DNA of 64,000 bases, taken from Tritrichomonas musculus (Eukaryota > Parabasalia > Tritrichomonadida > Tritrichomonadidae). The position numbers and the translations under genes are program-made. The notes below the pieces were generated by a model. It was not told the origin of the DNA and did no database searches. It worked only from the letters and a program-made list of their open reading frames with translations. Below are positions 30,601 to 40,289 of this stretch, piece by piece (the first letter of the stretch is position 1; every line of letters starts with the position of its first letter). The stretch spans positions 5,518,001-5,582,000 of the forward strand of contig JAPFFF010000008.1 of the NCBI GenBank assembly GCA_039105265.1, in the 5' to 3' direction.

Positions 30601-33600
30601 CAAGAAACTTCAAGAATGGACCATCTTCTATTCTCCAAATCGCAACAGATTTAAAGGCAGAATGTAACGAAATGAAAGATCACGTTCCACTTCTTACAGC
30701 TCTTCTTAACCCAGGTATGAAGCAACGTCACTGGACCAAATTGTCAGAAGTTCTTGGCTTTGAATTTGCTCTTGATGATGAAATTACACTTCATGATGCA
30801 TTAGCAGCCAATCTTGAAGAGAAAATCGACGCAATTACCGAAGTTGTCGGAATTGCATCAAAAGAATATTCAATTGAAGTTTCATTACAAAAGATGCAAT
30901 CTGAATGGGAAGAAATTAATCTTGAAATTGAACCCTACAAGAACACAGGAACATATGTTTTGAAAGCATCTGATGATATTATCCAAAAATTAGATGATGA
31001 TATGGTTATGACAAATACTATGGAATTTTCACCATACAAGAAACCTTTCGAAGAACGTTTAAACCGTTGGGAAAATACGCTCAAGCTTATCACCTTTGTT
31101 ATTGAAGAATGGTTAAACTGCCAAAGACAATGGCTTGCCTTAGAACCAATTTTTGCATCTGATGATATTAAGAAACAACTACCAACAGAAGCAGAAAGAT
31201 TTGCAACAGTCGATAAGACATGGAGAAAGATTCTTGAATCAGCTTATCGTGCTCCATCAGCACTTAAATTCTGTCCATCAGAAAAATTATTAGAAGACTT
31301 TAAACAAAACAACAAACTTCTTGGCCACGTTCAAAGAGGACTTAATGATTATCTTGAATCTAAAAGAGTTGCATTTCCAAGATTTTATTTCCTTTCAAAC
31401 GATGAACTTCTTTCAATTTTGTCACAAACCAAAGATCCAACCGCTGTTCAACGTCACTTACGAAGATGTTTCGAAAACGTTGGTTCTTTAACATTTGAAG
31501 AAGATTTAAAGATGACAGCAATGAATTCATGCGAAGGAGAAAATGTTCCATTTGTTCGAACACTCTATCCAGAAGGAAATGTTGAACATTGGCTTCTTGA
31601 AGTTGAAGCCGTTATGAGAGAAACCCTCAAGGATATTCTTGGAAAAGCAGTTGCACAATATCCTGAAGTACCCAGAGTTGAATGGGTTCTTAATTGGCCA
31701 GCACAAATTGTTTTATGTGGTGCAATGATTTACTGGACCAAACACGTTGAAGATGCGCTTCATGAAGGCAAATTAAAAGAAATGTATGAACAACTTAACC
31801 AACAAATGATTGACTTAACTAAACTCGTTAGAGTTACTTCAGATTTCCTTAATTTGAGAACTTTATCTTGCCTTATCGTTCTTGATGTTCATGCACACGA
31901 TGTCGTTGAAAAAATGGTTGATGTTGGCGTCGATTCAGTTGATGCTTTTGAATGGATTTCTCAACTTCGTTATTACTTTGAAAACGATACAGCAATGATT
32001 CGTATGTTAACTTATACAGTCGAATATGGTTATGAATATCTTGGTAATACTTCACGTCTCGTTATTACTCCTCTTACCGATCGTTGTTATCTGACATTAA
32101 CATCTGCTCTTCAAATGAACATGGGTGGCGCTCCTCAAGGTCCTGCAGGAACAGGAAAGACAGAAACAACAAAAGATTTGGCTAAAGCTGTCGCTTTCCA
32201 GTGTGTCGTTTACAATTGTTCAGAATCTGTGGATTACCTTCAAATGGGTGTCTTCCTTACAGGTCTCGCATCATGCGGCGCTTGGGCATGTTTCGATGAA
32301 TTTAACAGAATTTATATCGAAGTTCTTTCAGTTATCGCACAACAAATTACAACAATTCAAAACGCTATTCAAGCAAACGTTAAACATTTCAGATTTGAAA
32401 ATAGAGATGTCGCTTTATCACCACGTTGCGCTGTTTTCATTACAATGAACCCTGGTTATGCTGGAAGAACTGAATTGCCAGATAACTTGAAAGCTTTATT
32501 CAGACCAGTCGCAATGATGGTTCCAGATTACAGAATGATTGCAGAAATTAAACTTTACAGCTTCGGTTTCACAGAAGCACGTCCATTATCAGAGAAGATC
32601 GTTGCCACATTTAGATTATCATCCGAACAGTTATCATCTCAAAAGCACTATGACTTTGGTATGAGAGCTGTTAACACAGTTATTCAAACAGCAGGTAACT
32701 TGCGTATGAATCAACCTGATATGCCAGAATCTCTTATTGTACTTCGTGCTATTAAAGATGTTAATGTTCCTAAGTTCCTTGTTAATGATCTTGTCTTATT
32801 CAACGATATCATCTCCGACTTGTTCCCAGGCGTTAAAGAAAGAACACTTGATTATACTAGATTAATTGAATCAATCAACAATGTCGCCAAAGATCGAAAA
32901 TTACAAGTTTTCGATGAATTCATCAACAAGATCATCCAATTGAGAGAAACATTTTCCGTTAGATGGGGAGTTATGTTGGTCGGTCCAACAGGAGGTGGTA
33001 AAACAACCGCTTTTAAGACATTAGCCGAAGCATGCACACGATTAGAAGATTTAAAGGTCTTCTTTAAGACACGTTATTACGTATTGAATCCAAAGTCAAT
33101 TACAATGGGTCAGTTGTATGGAGAATTCGATGAAACAACTCACGAATGGACAAATGGTGTCGTTTCTGATATCATTAAGTTCTGTTCTGAAGATGAAACT
33201 ACAGATCGTTTATGGATCGTTTTAGATGGTCCAGTCGATGCCTTGTGGATTGAAAACATGAACACTGTTCTTGATGATAATAAGAAACTTTGCTTATCAT
33301 CATCAGCTGTTATCAACTTCACTGATAGAATGGCAATGCTCTTTGAAGTGGAAGATCTTGCCGTTGCTTCTCCAGCTACTGTTTCTCGTTGTGGAATGGT
33401 TTACATGGAACCAAGTAAAAGTGTTCGTTATTTGTTTGATTCATGGGTATTGATTATGCATCCAGAAATTCAAGCAACCCTCAATGAAGTAATCGGCCCA
33501 TTATTTGACGAATTCTTAGTTCCATCATTAACTGTTCTTCGTACTCAACTCAAAGAACCTATGCCAACTACAAATAGTAATATTGTTCAATCCTTCTTCA

Positions 33601-36600
33601 GAATATATCATTCATTAATTCAACCTTTCTATTCACCTGAAGCTATCGATCACATTAAAGATGAAGTTATCGCTAATATCGCTAAATATTCACCTTTCTA
33701 CTTTTGGTTTGCCTTGGTTTGGGCTGTCGGTTCTACAACTGACACTGATGGTCGTTCAATCTTCGACAAATGGGTTCGTAGTAAGAACACAGGAACAGAG
33801 GCTGAGTTCCCAGCAGAAGGCCTCGTCTATGATTACAAGTACAACCCAACAAGTGGCAAATGGCAAAACTTCATGGATGATCAACCACCATATCATATTC
33901 CACAAAACATTTCATTCAACGAAATTGTCGTTCCAACAATTGATAATGTTCGTCATTCTTTCTTGCTCGATATCTTGTTGAGAACTGGTTATCATTTCTT
34001 CTGCACTGGTCCAACTGGTACAGCCAAATCCATCACAATTAACCGTTACATGATGTCTTCTCTTGATCCAAACTATTATATTCCAATTCTTCTTTCTTTC
34101 TCCGCCCAAACTTCAGCCAACCAAACTCAAGATATTATTGATGCTAAGTTCGAACGTCGTTTGAAAGGTGTTTACGGTCCACTTGATAGAAAGAAAGCAG
34201 TTATCTTCTTCGATGATGTTAATATGCCAGCCAAAGAAGAATATGGTGCACAACCACCAATTGAATTATTGCGACAGTGGATCGACCATGGAGGTTGGTA
34301 TGACAGAAAAGCTCTAGAATTCCACAAGTTAGTTGATTCACAATTGATATGCGCATGTGGTCACCCTGGTGGTGGTAGACAAAGTTTAACTGCTCGTTTC
34401 ATGCGTCACTTCAACATTTTCAACTTTACTGAACTTCAAGATGATTCATTACGACATATTTTCAAGACCATGCTTGATAGCTACTTATCAATCTTTGATT
34501 CATCAATTCAAGCAGTATCCGTTAAAATCGCAGATGCAACAATTTCAATTTACAATGAAGTTCGTTCAACAATGCTTCCAATTCCATCAAAGAGCCACTA
34601 TACTTTCAACCTTCGTGATGTATCAAAAGTTATTCAAGGTGTCATGTCTCTTCATAAGGCACATGTTGATAATGAAAAGGATATAATCGGCGTTTTCGCA
34701 CACGAAGCAACGAGAGTCTTTTCAGATCGTCTTGTTGATCAACCAGATCGTGACTCATTCCAAAAGATGCTCGCTAAAGAACTCAATGATCGTTTCTCAG
34801 TTACTCCAAAGGATCTTTATCAAACAGACAACTTACTTTATTGCGATTTCTTCGAAGAAAGTAGTGATCAACATCCTTATACTCAAGTTACTGATGAAAA
34901 GAAACTTGAACAAATTTTGAACTCTTCAATGGCTGAATATGATGATGTTAATGCTAAGAAGCTTCAACTCGTTCTTTTCCCTGATGCCATTGAACATATT
35001 ATTCGTATTTCACGTATTTTGAGACAACCTTCTGGTCACGCATTACTTCTCGGTGTCGGTGGTTCAGGTCGTCAGTCATTGACAAGACTTGCAGCATATT
35101 TGTCCGAATATGTTGTTCTTCAACCAGAAATTACAAAGACATACGGCACTGTAGAATGGTTAGCTGATATCAGAGATGCCATGAAGAAGGCAGGATTTGA
35201 AGAGACGCCTACTGTTTTCCTCATATCAGATGCACAATTAGTTAAAGAAACTTTCCTTGAAGATATCAACAACTTACTTAACTCTGGTGATGTTCCTAAC
35301 ATTTTCCCACCAGAAGATATTGAAGAAATCATTGACAAGATGAGACCAATTGCACAAGCCAAAGATATTCCAATGTCAAAACCGTCAATTTATAGTCTTT
35401 TCATTAACAGAGTTAAGCAAAATCTTCACCTTGTGTTAGCCTTATCTCCTATTGGAGAATTGTTCAGGAAACGATTAAGAATGTTCCCATCATTAGTTAC
35501 ATGTACCTCAATTGACTGGTTCAGTGACTGGTCACCATCAGCACTTGCATCTGTTGCAAACGAACTTTATTCTGATCTTTTCAATGATGAAAAAGTTATG
35601 TCAATTGCAACTCAATTTTCAGTGCTTGCTCATACAAGCGTTATTAAGCACTCAGCTGAATTATTTGCTGAACACAAGAGACATAATTATGTTACTCCAA
35701 CATCTTTCCTTGATTTCCTTCAACTTGTCAAATTTTTGTCATCACAGAAACAAAAAGAAATGAACAGTTTGAAATCATCAATGCAAACAGGTTTGTCATC
35801 TTTGAAAGTTGCATCTTCATCTGTTGCTGATTTACAAGAACAAATCAAAGCTCTTCAACCACAGCTTGAAATTGCATCTAAAGAAGTCGACCTAACTGTC
35901 GAAAGAATTAATGTTGAAGAAGCCAAAGCAAATGAAGTTCGTGCCCAAGTTCAAAAAGAAACTGCTGCAGCTGAAGAAAATGTCGCTGCTGCTAAGTCAT
36001 TACGTGAAGATACTCAAAAAGAACTGAACAAAGTTCTTCCAGTTTTAGAAGAAGCTAAAGAAGGTGTCAAAGGTCTCTCTTCTTCTGCTATTTCAACTGT
36101 CCGTTCTTATCTTCGTCCACCTGAAACTGTCGCTTACGTTATGCAAGGTGTTTGCATTCTCTTAAATCAGCCGGTTATTCAAGTACAAGGAAGCAGACCC
36201 GGTGAAATGGTTGAAGATTGGTGGGCAACAGCACAAAAGATGTTGAACGATCCTCGTTTCAAGACAAGACTTGAATCATTCACTGAGAATCAAAAAGATT
36301 CAATTCCTGAATCGACAATTCAAAGATTACAACCACTTCTTACATCTGAAAACTTCACTAAAGAAAATGCTAAAAATGCTGGTCAAGCAACCCTTTCTCT
36401 TTATAATTGGGTTATTGCAATGAACAAATATCATTACGCTATTAAGTTGGTTAGACCTAAACAAGAGGCTTTAGCAAAGGCAGAAGCACAAGAAGCTATT
36501 TCTAAGAAGGCTTTGAAGGAATCTGTTGCAAGATTAAAATCTATCGAAGAAAAAATCGCTCTCATTAAGGCTGAATACGACGAAGCTATGGCTAAGAAGA

Positions 36601-39600
36601 AAGGATGTATTGATAAGCAAGAAGAATGTAAATCAAAGCTCGTTCGTGCAGAATCTTTGCTCAATAACTTATCAGGAGAAAAGGGACGTTGGGAAGATAC
36701 GTTAAAAGACGTTACTGTAAGAGAAACAAACTTAAATGGTGATGTTTTAATTGCAGCAGCAGGTGTCGCTTATACTGGTCCTTTCCCATCTGAATTCCGT
36801 CAAATTCTTCTTACTGAATGGACTAAATTCCTCAAAGATAATGGATTGCCTTATTCTGATGGAACTTGCATTATTCAAACTTTACAAGATCCAGTCCAAG
36901 TTTTAAGATGGAACTTAAATGGTTTACCAAGAGATTCAATTTCTTTAGAAAACACAATTATTATTACAACAGCTCGTCGTTGGCCTCTTTGTATCGATCC
37001 ACAAGGTCAAGCAAACCGATTCATTAGGAACTTGGAGAAAGATAACAATATGGATATCGTCAAATTATCTGATGAAAACTTCGTCAGAACAGTTGAAAAC
37101 GCAATTCGTTTCGGAAAACCATTATTGATTGAAAACGTTCCAGAAGAACTCGATCCAATTCTTGATCCTGTTCTTCAGAAGCAAATTTACAAACAAAGTG
37201 GTGCTGATGTTATCAAGATCGGTGATACAGTTATTCCTTATCACTGGGACTTCAGACTTTACATTACAACACAACTTCCAAATCCACATTATTCACCCGA
37301 ACTTTCTGCCAAAGTTACACTTCTCGATTTCACATGTACTCCAGCAGGTCTTGAAGAACAGCTTCTTGCTCTTGTCGTTGCTAAGGAAAGACCAGAATTA
37401 GAAGAAATGAAATCCAATCTCGTTATTCAAAATTCAAAGAACAAGAAGAAATTGCACGAAATTCAAGCAAAGATGTTGTCTCTTTTGGAAAACACGGATC
37501 CCGAGAAACTTCTCGATGATCTTGAATTAATTAATACTTTAACAGAATCCAATCAAATGTCACAGTCAATTCACCAACAAGTGAAAGAATCAGAAGAAAC
37601 TGAACGTGAAATTGATAAATCTCGTCAATCCTATCGTCCTGTTGCTTATAGAGGATCTCTTCTTTTCTTCTGTATTTCCAATCTTTTCCACGTTGATCCA
37701 ATGTATCAGTACTCCTTAGCTTGGTATATCTCGTTCTTCGGTCTTTGTATTGACAACACTCCTCCATCTGATGATTTAGAAGTTAGACTTGCAGCTTTGA
37801 TTGACACATCAACAACCAACTTTTACAACAACATTTGTCGTTCACTCTTTGAAAGACACAAGAGAATGTTTGCTTTCCTTTTGTGCTTCAGAATCATGCA
37901 AGGAGCTCATGAAATTGACGATAGAGAACTTCGTTTCTTAATCGCCGGTCCTTCCCGTCAATATGAAGGAGAAAACCCAGATCCATCATGGATCACACCT
38001 AAAGCATGGAATGAAATTAAGGCACTTGATACACTTCCAAACTTCCATGGTTTCTTAGATACCTTCAAGAGTGAACTTCCTCGATGGAAAGATATTTTTG
38101 ATGCTTCAGATGCCACAGATCTTCAATTCCCAGGCGAATGGCAAACAAGACTTACAATGTTCCAACGTCTTCTGGTTCTCAGAGCCATCCGACCTGACTC
38201 TATTCCATCTGCTGTTCAAGAACTCATTCTCCACAAATTAGGAAAGACATTTATTGAATCACCACAATTCGATCTTGCATCATCATTTGAAGATTCATCA
38301 GTTACATCTCCACTCATCTTCGTTTTGAGTGTTGGTGCAGATCCTGCATCAGAACTTGTCAAATTTGCCGAAAAGAAGAGCTTTGCTAAGAAATTCTCTC
38401 AGATGTCACTCGGACAAGGTCAAGGTCCTCGAGCTGAACAAAGAATGAGTGAAGCTATGGATCGTGGTCATTGGCTTATGCTTCAAAACTGCCATCTTGC
38501 AGTTTCTTGGCTTCCACGACTTGAAATGTTAATTGAAAAAATCAAACCAGAAGAAGTTAATCGTGATTTCCGTCTCTGGTTGACATCAATGCCAAGTCCA
38601 GACTTCCCAGTTTCCATTTTGCAAAAAGGTATCAAGATGACCAACGAACCACCAAAAGGAATGAGAGCCAACGTTACGCGTTCCATGTCCCAATATGATG
38701 ATAAAATGCTTAATGATTGTCAGAAGCCATTTGAATATCATAAACTCATTTATTCACTAGCATTCTTCCATGGCCTCATTTTAGAGCGTAGGAAATACGG
38801 ACCTTTAGGATTCAACCAAAATTATGACTGGACAACCGGAGATCTTGAAATTTCTCAGAAACAATTAAAGATGTTCCTTGATCTTTACGAACAAGTTCCA
38901 TTTAAAGTACTTCGTTACTTAACAGGTGAAATTAACTACGGAGGAAGAGTCACTGATGACTGGGATCGTCGATGCTTACTCTCCATTCTTGATGATTTCT
39001 ATACACCTAAGGTCATGAGCGATTCTTACCAATTCACAGAGAATCCTAAGTATATTTCATTACCAGAACAATCAGTTAAAATGTATTTAGCCTCAATTCG
39101 AGACTTTCCAATTAACGATTCTCCAGATATCTTCGGACTTCACGCAAATGCTGAAGTTTCTTATCAACAAGGAGAAGCCTATACATTATTCTCAAATCTT
39201 CTTCTCGTTCAAAGTCAATCTGGAGGATCTTCAGGTGGTCAAACCAGAGAAGAAGTTCTTTTCTCACTTGCTACAGATTTATTGAAAGCAGTTCCAGAAC
39301 AATTCGATCAAAAGATGATCGTTGAAAAATATCCACAGAAGTATGAAGATTCAATGAACACTGTTCTTGTCCAACAAACTGATATGTTCAACAAATTATT
39401 AGCAATTGTTAAACGTTCACTCAACGATCTTCTTAAAGCAATCAAAGGAATTGTCGTTATGTCAGCTGAGCTCGAAGAGATGTCTAATTCAATGTTCGAT
39501 AACTTGGTTCCGAAGATGTGGGAAAATGCTGGTTATCCATCAACGAAGCCTTTATCTGCTTGGATGCCTGATTTACAAGAAAGAATTAAGTTCTTTAATG

Positions 39601-40088
39601 ATTGGGTCAATAATGGCCCTCCTGTCGTCTTTTGGATTTCAGGATTCTTTATGCAACAGTCATTTTTGACTGGTATTAAACAGAACTGTGCTAGGAAACA
39701 CCAAATTGGTGTCGATACAATCTCCTTCGGTTTCGAAGTGATGAGAGAAAAAGATATCAAAGAAAGACCTGAGGAAGGCGTCCTTATTAGAGGTCTCTTC
39801 ATTGAAGGCGCTTCTTGGGATAACGAAAGAGGAGTTTTGGCTGATCCAAGACCAAAAGAACTGTTCCAAGAAATGCCACCAATTATGTTGAAGCCAATCG
39901 GAAGCAGAAAGATTCCAGAAACAGGAGTTTATAATTGTCCTGTTTATAAGATTGGTACTAGAAAGGGTGTTTTGAGTACTACTGGTCACTCTACTAATTA
40001 TGTCATTACAATTGAATTACCTTCAGATAAACCTCAGAGCTTTTGGATCAAACGCGGTGTTGCTATGATTTGCTCACTTTCCTGGTAA
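27660..40088 (+). CDS. DNAH1-like: Axonemal inner-arm dynein heavy chain, DNAH1 type
   Basis: A single uninterrupted frame of 4142 residues, close to vertebrate DNAH1 (about 4270), without introns. This minus-end microtubule motor subunit works in single-headed inner dynein arms of the flagellar axoneme. The N-terminal tail contains 'DEWVPRLRLLFNAEDP', a DNAH1-type segment. Motor P-loops are visible: AAA1 GPAGTGKT (about residue 1494), AAA2 GPTGGGKT (1775), AAA3 GPTGTAKS (2117) and AAA4 GVGGSGRQS (2465). AAA1 Walker B is in 'ACFDEFNRIYIEVLS'. Coiled-coil stalks lie at about 2700-2800 and 2930-3015 around the microtubule-binding tip. The C-terminus 'STTGHSTNYVITIELP...WIKRGVAMICSL' matches DNAH1 endings. 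Codon use is less AT-biased than in the flanking genes, as expected for an abundant structural protein. The assignment to dynein is certain; DNAH1 rather than DNAH3/7/12 is based on recalled sequence similarity. Confidence 0.95.
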   Translation: MNKTERTSTSGGPRKYTFSELFSSTQKASIRKSGKNTISARTILPPLEDTNPEPAPNPTDAPPAENPEGQPNPEDEETPEIIEKLQTTKFPNISTYEGARAGFAFQAEKPPPSDPLPMGPYNTPPQSILPKVQIPFITPPGTAPRAIEVERLKRAYQDMDITTLLTERGVDYPAEIEFVPSNAEFPPIFKLWDFDDDNFDPRTVDEWLGLGRDENGNMAGVPASVYIEKGLQWVPGVVWDYHEKAKRWLIKFPEGGLEDEWVPRLRLLFNAEDPQVFADRIANAVNERRRVESWIRFVFYVESMPYKSMPDIPDDAQERILKAIPSPRKELKLDIAPFMDEAEISYKYSFNVHSFEAKIKADPIYARSLGLFDLSKPPEPKPKRYHTTSKFEQLREQFAFHSLYTKDCIFNALMKTRASCLEVANSVLLSLRSNKSFHLEEFQQTQAQLVSKTKKMLTEDWVPQLGRELRSALSEVSKGWFNLEETDREVYNMSKFSNFMTLVSCMMIDAARQCVLNNFKLFDDFITDLAPNSVEVKSPTEVISDFPKDSTGAMIMPLFEIDMAIEKETITDPKGVESEVDKICYGINPVLFKEACTTILSSIVDAVRSIPIIEPRVLPDMFRNVVLTLSTINEDEEQLVEHKSHVVAHLDAAIDVLQQYLATYDEYTEFIRLDNAKFIEQLNTDNPSLDQCRQMIKVHQEAMDELHKNIPKREVVGLFAVNVTSIRNHLISKRKTLIKAILDYVSKTAKNQFKKLFNEYRTIESKITALPTKIEELDQTRQYIATVPNLTDKLHSRVVDSMKYYDFIDEYCHPLQNEDFNMKWNVYGRARHCSNLIEKSKTTLDGYFVKFEQELEMHQEKFAAELDKLSHEISVVSKYTDMQQSDQYAQEIRRIAKSIESAEQTARTYNARQVIFGQDLTDYGRIAELKRTFEPFALLWPNVDNWLKLKASIQEKPMIQLNAEQITKDLQSIYTALHKSTRNFKNGPSSILQIATDLKAECNEMKDHVPLLTALLNPGMKQRHWTKLSEVLGFEFALDDEITLHDALAANLEEKIDAITEVVGIASKEYSIEVSLQKMQSEWEEINLEIEPYKNTGTYVLKASDDIIQKLDDDMVMTNTMEFSPYKKPFEERLNRWENTLKLITFVIEEWLNCQRQWLALEPIFASDDIKKQLPTEAERFATVDKTWRKILESAYRAPSALKFCPSEKLLEDFKQNNKLLGHVQRGLNDYLESKRVAFPRFYFLSNDELLSILSQTKDPTAVQRHLRRCFENVGSLTFEEDLKMTAMNSCEGENVPFVRTLYPEGNVEHWLLEVEAVMRETLKDILGKAVAQYPEVPRVEWVLNWPAQIVLCGAMIYWTKHVEDALHEGKLKEMYEQLNQQMIDLTKLVRVTSDFLNLRTLSCLIVLDVHAHDVVEKMVDVGVDSVDAFEWISQLRYYFENDTAMIRMLTYTVEYGYEYLGNTSRLVITPLTDRCYLTLTSALQMNMGGAPQGPAGTGKTETTKDLAKAVAFQCVVYNCSESVDYLQMGVFLTGLASCGAWACFDEFNRIYIEVLSVIAQQITTIQNAIQANVKHFRFENRDVALSPRCAVFITMNPGYAGRTELPDNLKALFRPVAMMVPDYRMIAEIKLYSFGFTEARPLSEKIVATFRLSSEQLSSQKHYDFGMRAVNTVIQTAGNLRMNQPDMPESLIVLRAIKDVNVPKFLVNDLVLFNDIISDLFPGVKERTLDYTRLIESINNVAKDRKLQVFDEFINKIIQLRETFSVRWGVMLVGPTGGGKTTAFKTLAEACTRLEDLKVFFKTRYYVLNPKSITMGQLYGEFDETTHEWTNGVVSDIIKFCSEDETTDRLWIVLDGPVDALWIENMNTVLDDNKKLCLSSSAVINFTDRMAMLFEVEDLAVASPATVSRCGMVYMEPSKSVRYLFDSWVLIMHPEIQATLNEVIGPLFDEFLVPSLTVLRTQLKEPMPTTNSNIVQSFFRIYHSLIQPFYSPEAIDHIKDEVIANIAKYSPFYFWFALVWAVGSTTDTDGRSIFDKWVRSKNTGTEAEFPAEGLVYDYKYNPTSGKWQNFMDDQPPYHIPQNISFNEIVVPTIDNVRHSFLLDILLRTGYHFFCTGPTGTAKSITINRYMMSSLDPNYYIPILLSFSAQTSANQTQDIIDAKFERRLKGVYGPLDRKKAVIFFDDVNMPAKEEYGAQPPIELLRQWIDHGGWYDRKALEFHKLVDSQLICACGHPGGGRQSLTARFMRHFNIFNFTELQDDSLRHIFKTMLDSYLSIFDSSIQAVSVKIADATISIYNEVRSTMLPIPSKSHYTFNLRDVSKVIQGVMSLHKAHVDNEKDIIGVFAHEATRVFSDRLVDQPDRDSFQKMLAKELNDRFSVTPKDLYQTDNLLYCDFFEESSDQHPYTQVTDEKKLEQILNSSMAEYDDVNAKKLQLVLFPDAIEHIIRISRILRQPSGHALLLGVGGSGRQSLTRLAAYLSEYVVLQPEITKTYGTVEWLADIRDAMKKAGFEETPTVFLISDAQLVKETFLEDINNLLNSGDVPNIFPPEDIEEIIDKMRPIAQAKDIPMSKPSIYSLFINRVKQNLHLVLALSPIGELFRKRLRMFPSLVTCTSIDWFSDWSPSALASVANELYSDLFNDEKVMSIATQFSVLAHTSVIKHSAELFAEHKRHNYVTPTSFLDFLQLVKFLSSQKQKEMNSLKSSMQTGLSSLKVASSSVADLQEQIKALQPQLEIASKEVDLTVERINVEEAKANEVRAQVQKETAAAEENVAAAKSLREDTQKELNKVLPVLEEAKEGVKGLSSSAISTVRSYLRPPETVAYVMQGVCILLNQPVIQVQGSRPGEMVEDWWATAQKMLNDPRFKTRLESFTENQKDSIPESTIQRLQPLLTSENFTKENAKNAGQATLSLYNWVIAMNKYHYAIKLVRPKQEALAKAEAQEAISKKALKESVARLKSIEEKIALIKAEYDEAMAKKKGCIDKQEECKSKLVRAESLLNNLSGEKGRWEDTLKDVTVRETNLNGDVLIAAAGVAYTGPFPSEFRQILLTEWTKFLKDNGLPYSDGTCIIQTLQDPVQVLRWNLNGLPRDSISLENTIIITTARRWPLCIDPQGQANRFIRNLEKDNNMDIVKLSDENFVRTVENAIRFGKPLLIENVPEELDPILDPVLQKQIYKQSGADVIKIGDTVIPYHWDFRLYITTQLPNPHYSPELSAKVTLLDFTCTPAGLEEQLLALVVAKERPELEEMKSNLVIQNSKNKKKLHEIQAKMLSLLENTDPEKLLDDLELINTLTESNQMSQSIHQQVKESEETEREIDKSRQSYRPVAYRGSLLFFCISNLFHVDPMYQYSLAWYISFFGLCIDNTPPSDDLEVRLAALIDTSTTNFYNNICRSLFERHKRMFAFLLCFRIMQGAHEIDDRELRFLIAGPSRQYEGENPDPSWITPKAWNEIKALDTLPNFHGFLDTFKSELPRWKDIFDASDATDLQFPGEWQTRLTMFQRLLVLRAIRPDSIPSAVQELILHKLGKTFIESPQFDLASSFEDSSVTSPLIFVLSVGADPASELVKFAEKKSFAKKFSQMSLGQGQGPRAEQRMSEAMDRGHWLMLQNCHLAVSWLPRLEMLIEKIKPEEVNRDFRLWLTSMPSPDFPVSILQKGIKMTNEPPKGMRANVTRSMSQYDDKMLNDCQKPFEYHKLIYSLAFFHGLILERRKYGPLGFNQNYDWTTGDLEISQKQLKMFLDLYEQVPFKVLRYLTGEINYGGRVTDDWDRRCLLSILDDFYTPKVMSDSYQFTENPKYISLPEQSVKMYLASIRDFPINDSPDIFGLHANAEVSYQQGEAYTLFSNLLLVQSQSGGSSGGQTREEVLFSLATDLLKAVPEQFDQKMIVEKYPQKYEDSMNTVLVQQTDMFNKLLAIVKRSLNDLLKAIKGIVVMSAELEEMSNSMFDNLVPKMWENAGYPSTKPLSAWMPDLQERIKFFNDWVNNGPPVVFWISGFFMQQSFLTGIKQNCARKHQIGVDTISFGFEVMREKDIKERPEEGVLIRGLFIEGASWDNERGVLADPRPKELFQEMPPIMLKPIGSRKIPETGVYNCPVYKIGTRKGVLSTTGHSTNYVITIELPSDKPQSFWIKRGVAMICSLSW

Positions 40089-40289
40089 GTTTAAATTTAC
40101 AACGAATTTTAAAACATTAATTTTTAAAGAAATAATTTTTTTTATAAAAAATAATTCAAAAATTCAATACTTTATTGCTTTTTTTCAATACTTTACATAA
40201 TGCTAAAAAAAAAACAATTATTTTAATATGGTTTATTATATAAAAAGATATATATATATACATTAAATGTTGGACTATTTCTTAAATGT

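Noticed and set aside
28000-39990. Many antisense and off-frame open frames within the dynein gene
   Set aside because: They are shadows of one strongly coding frame with constrained codon use.
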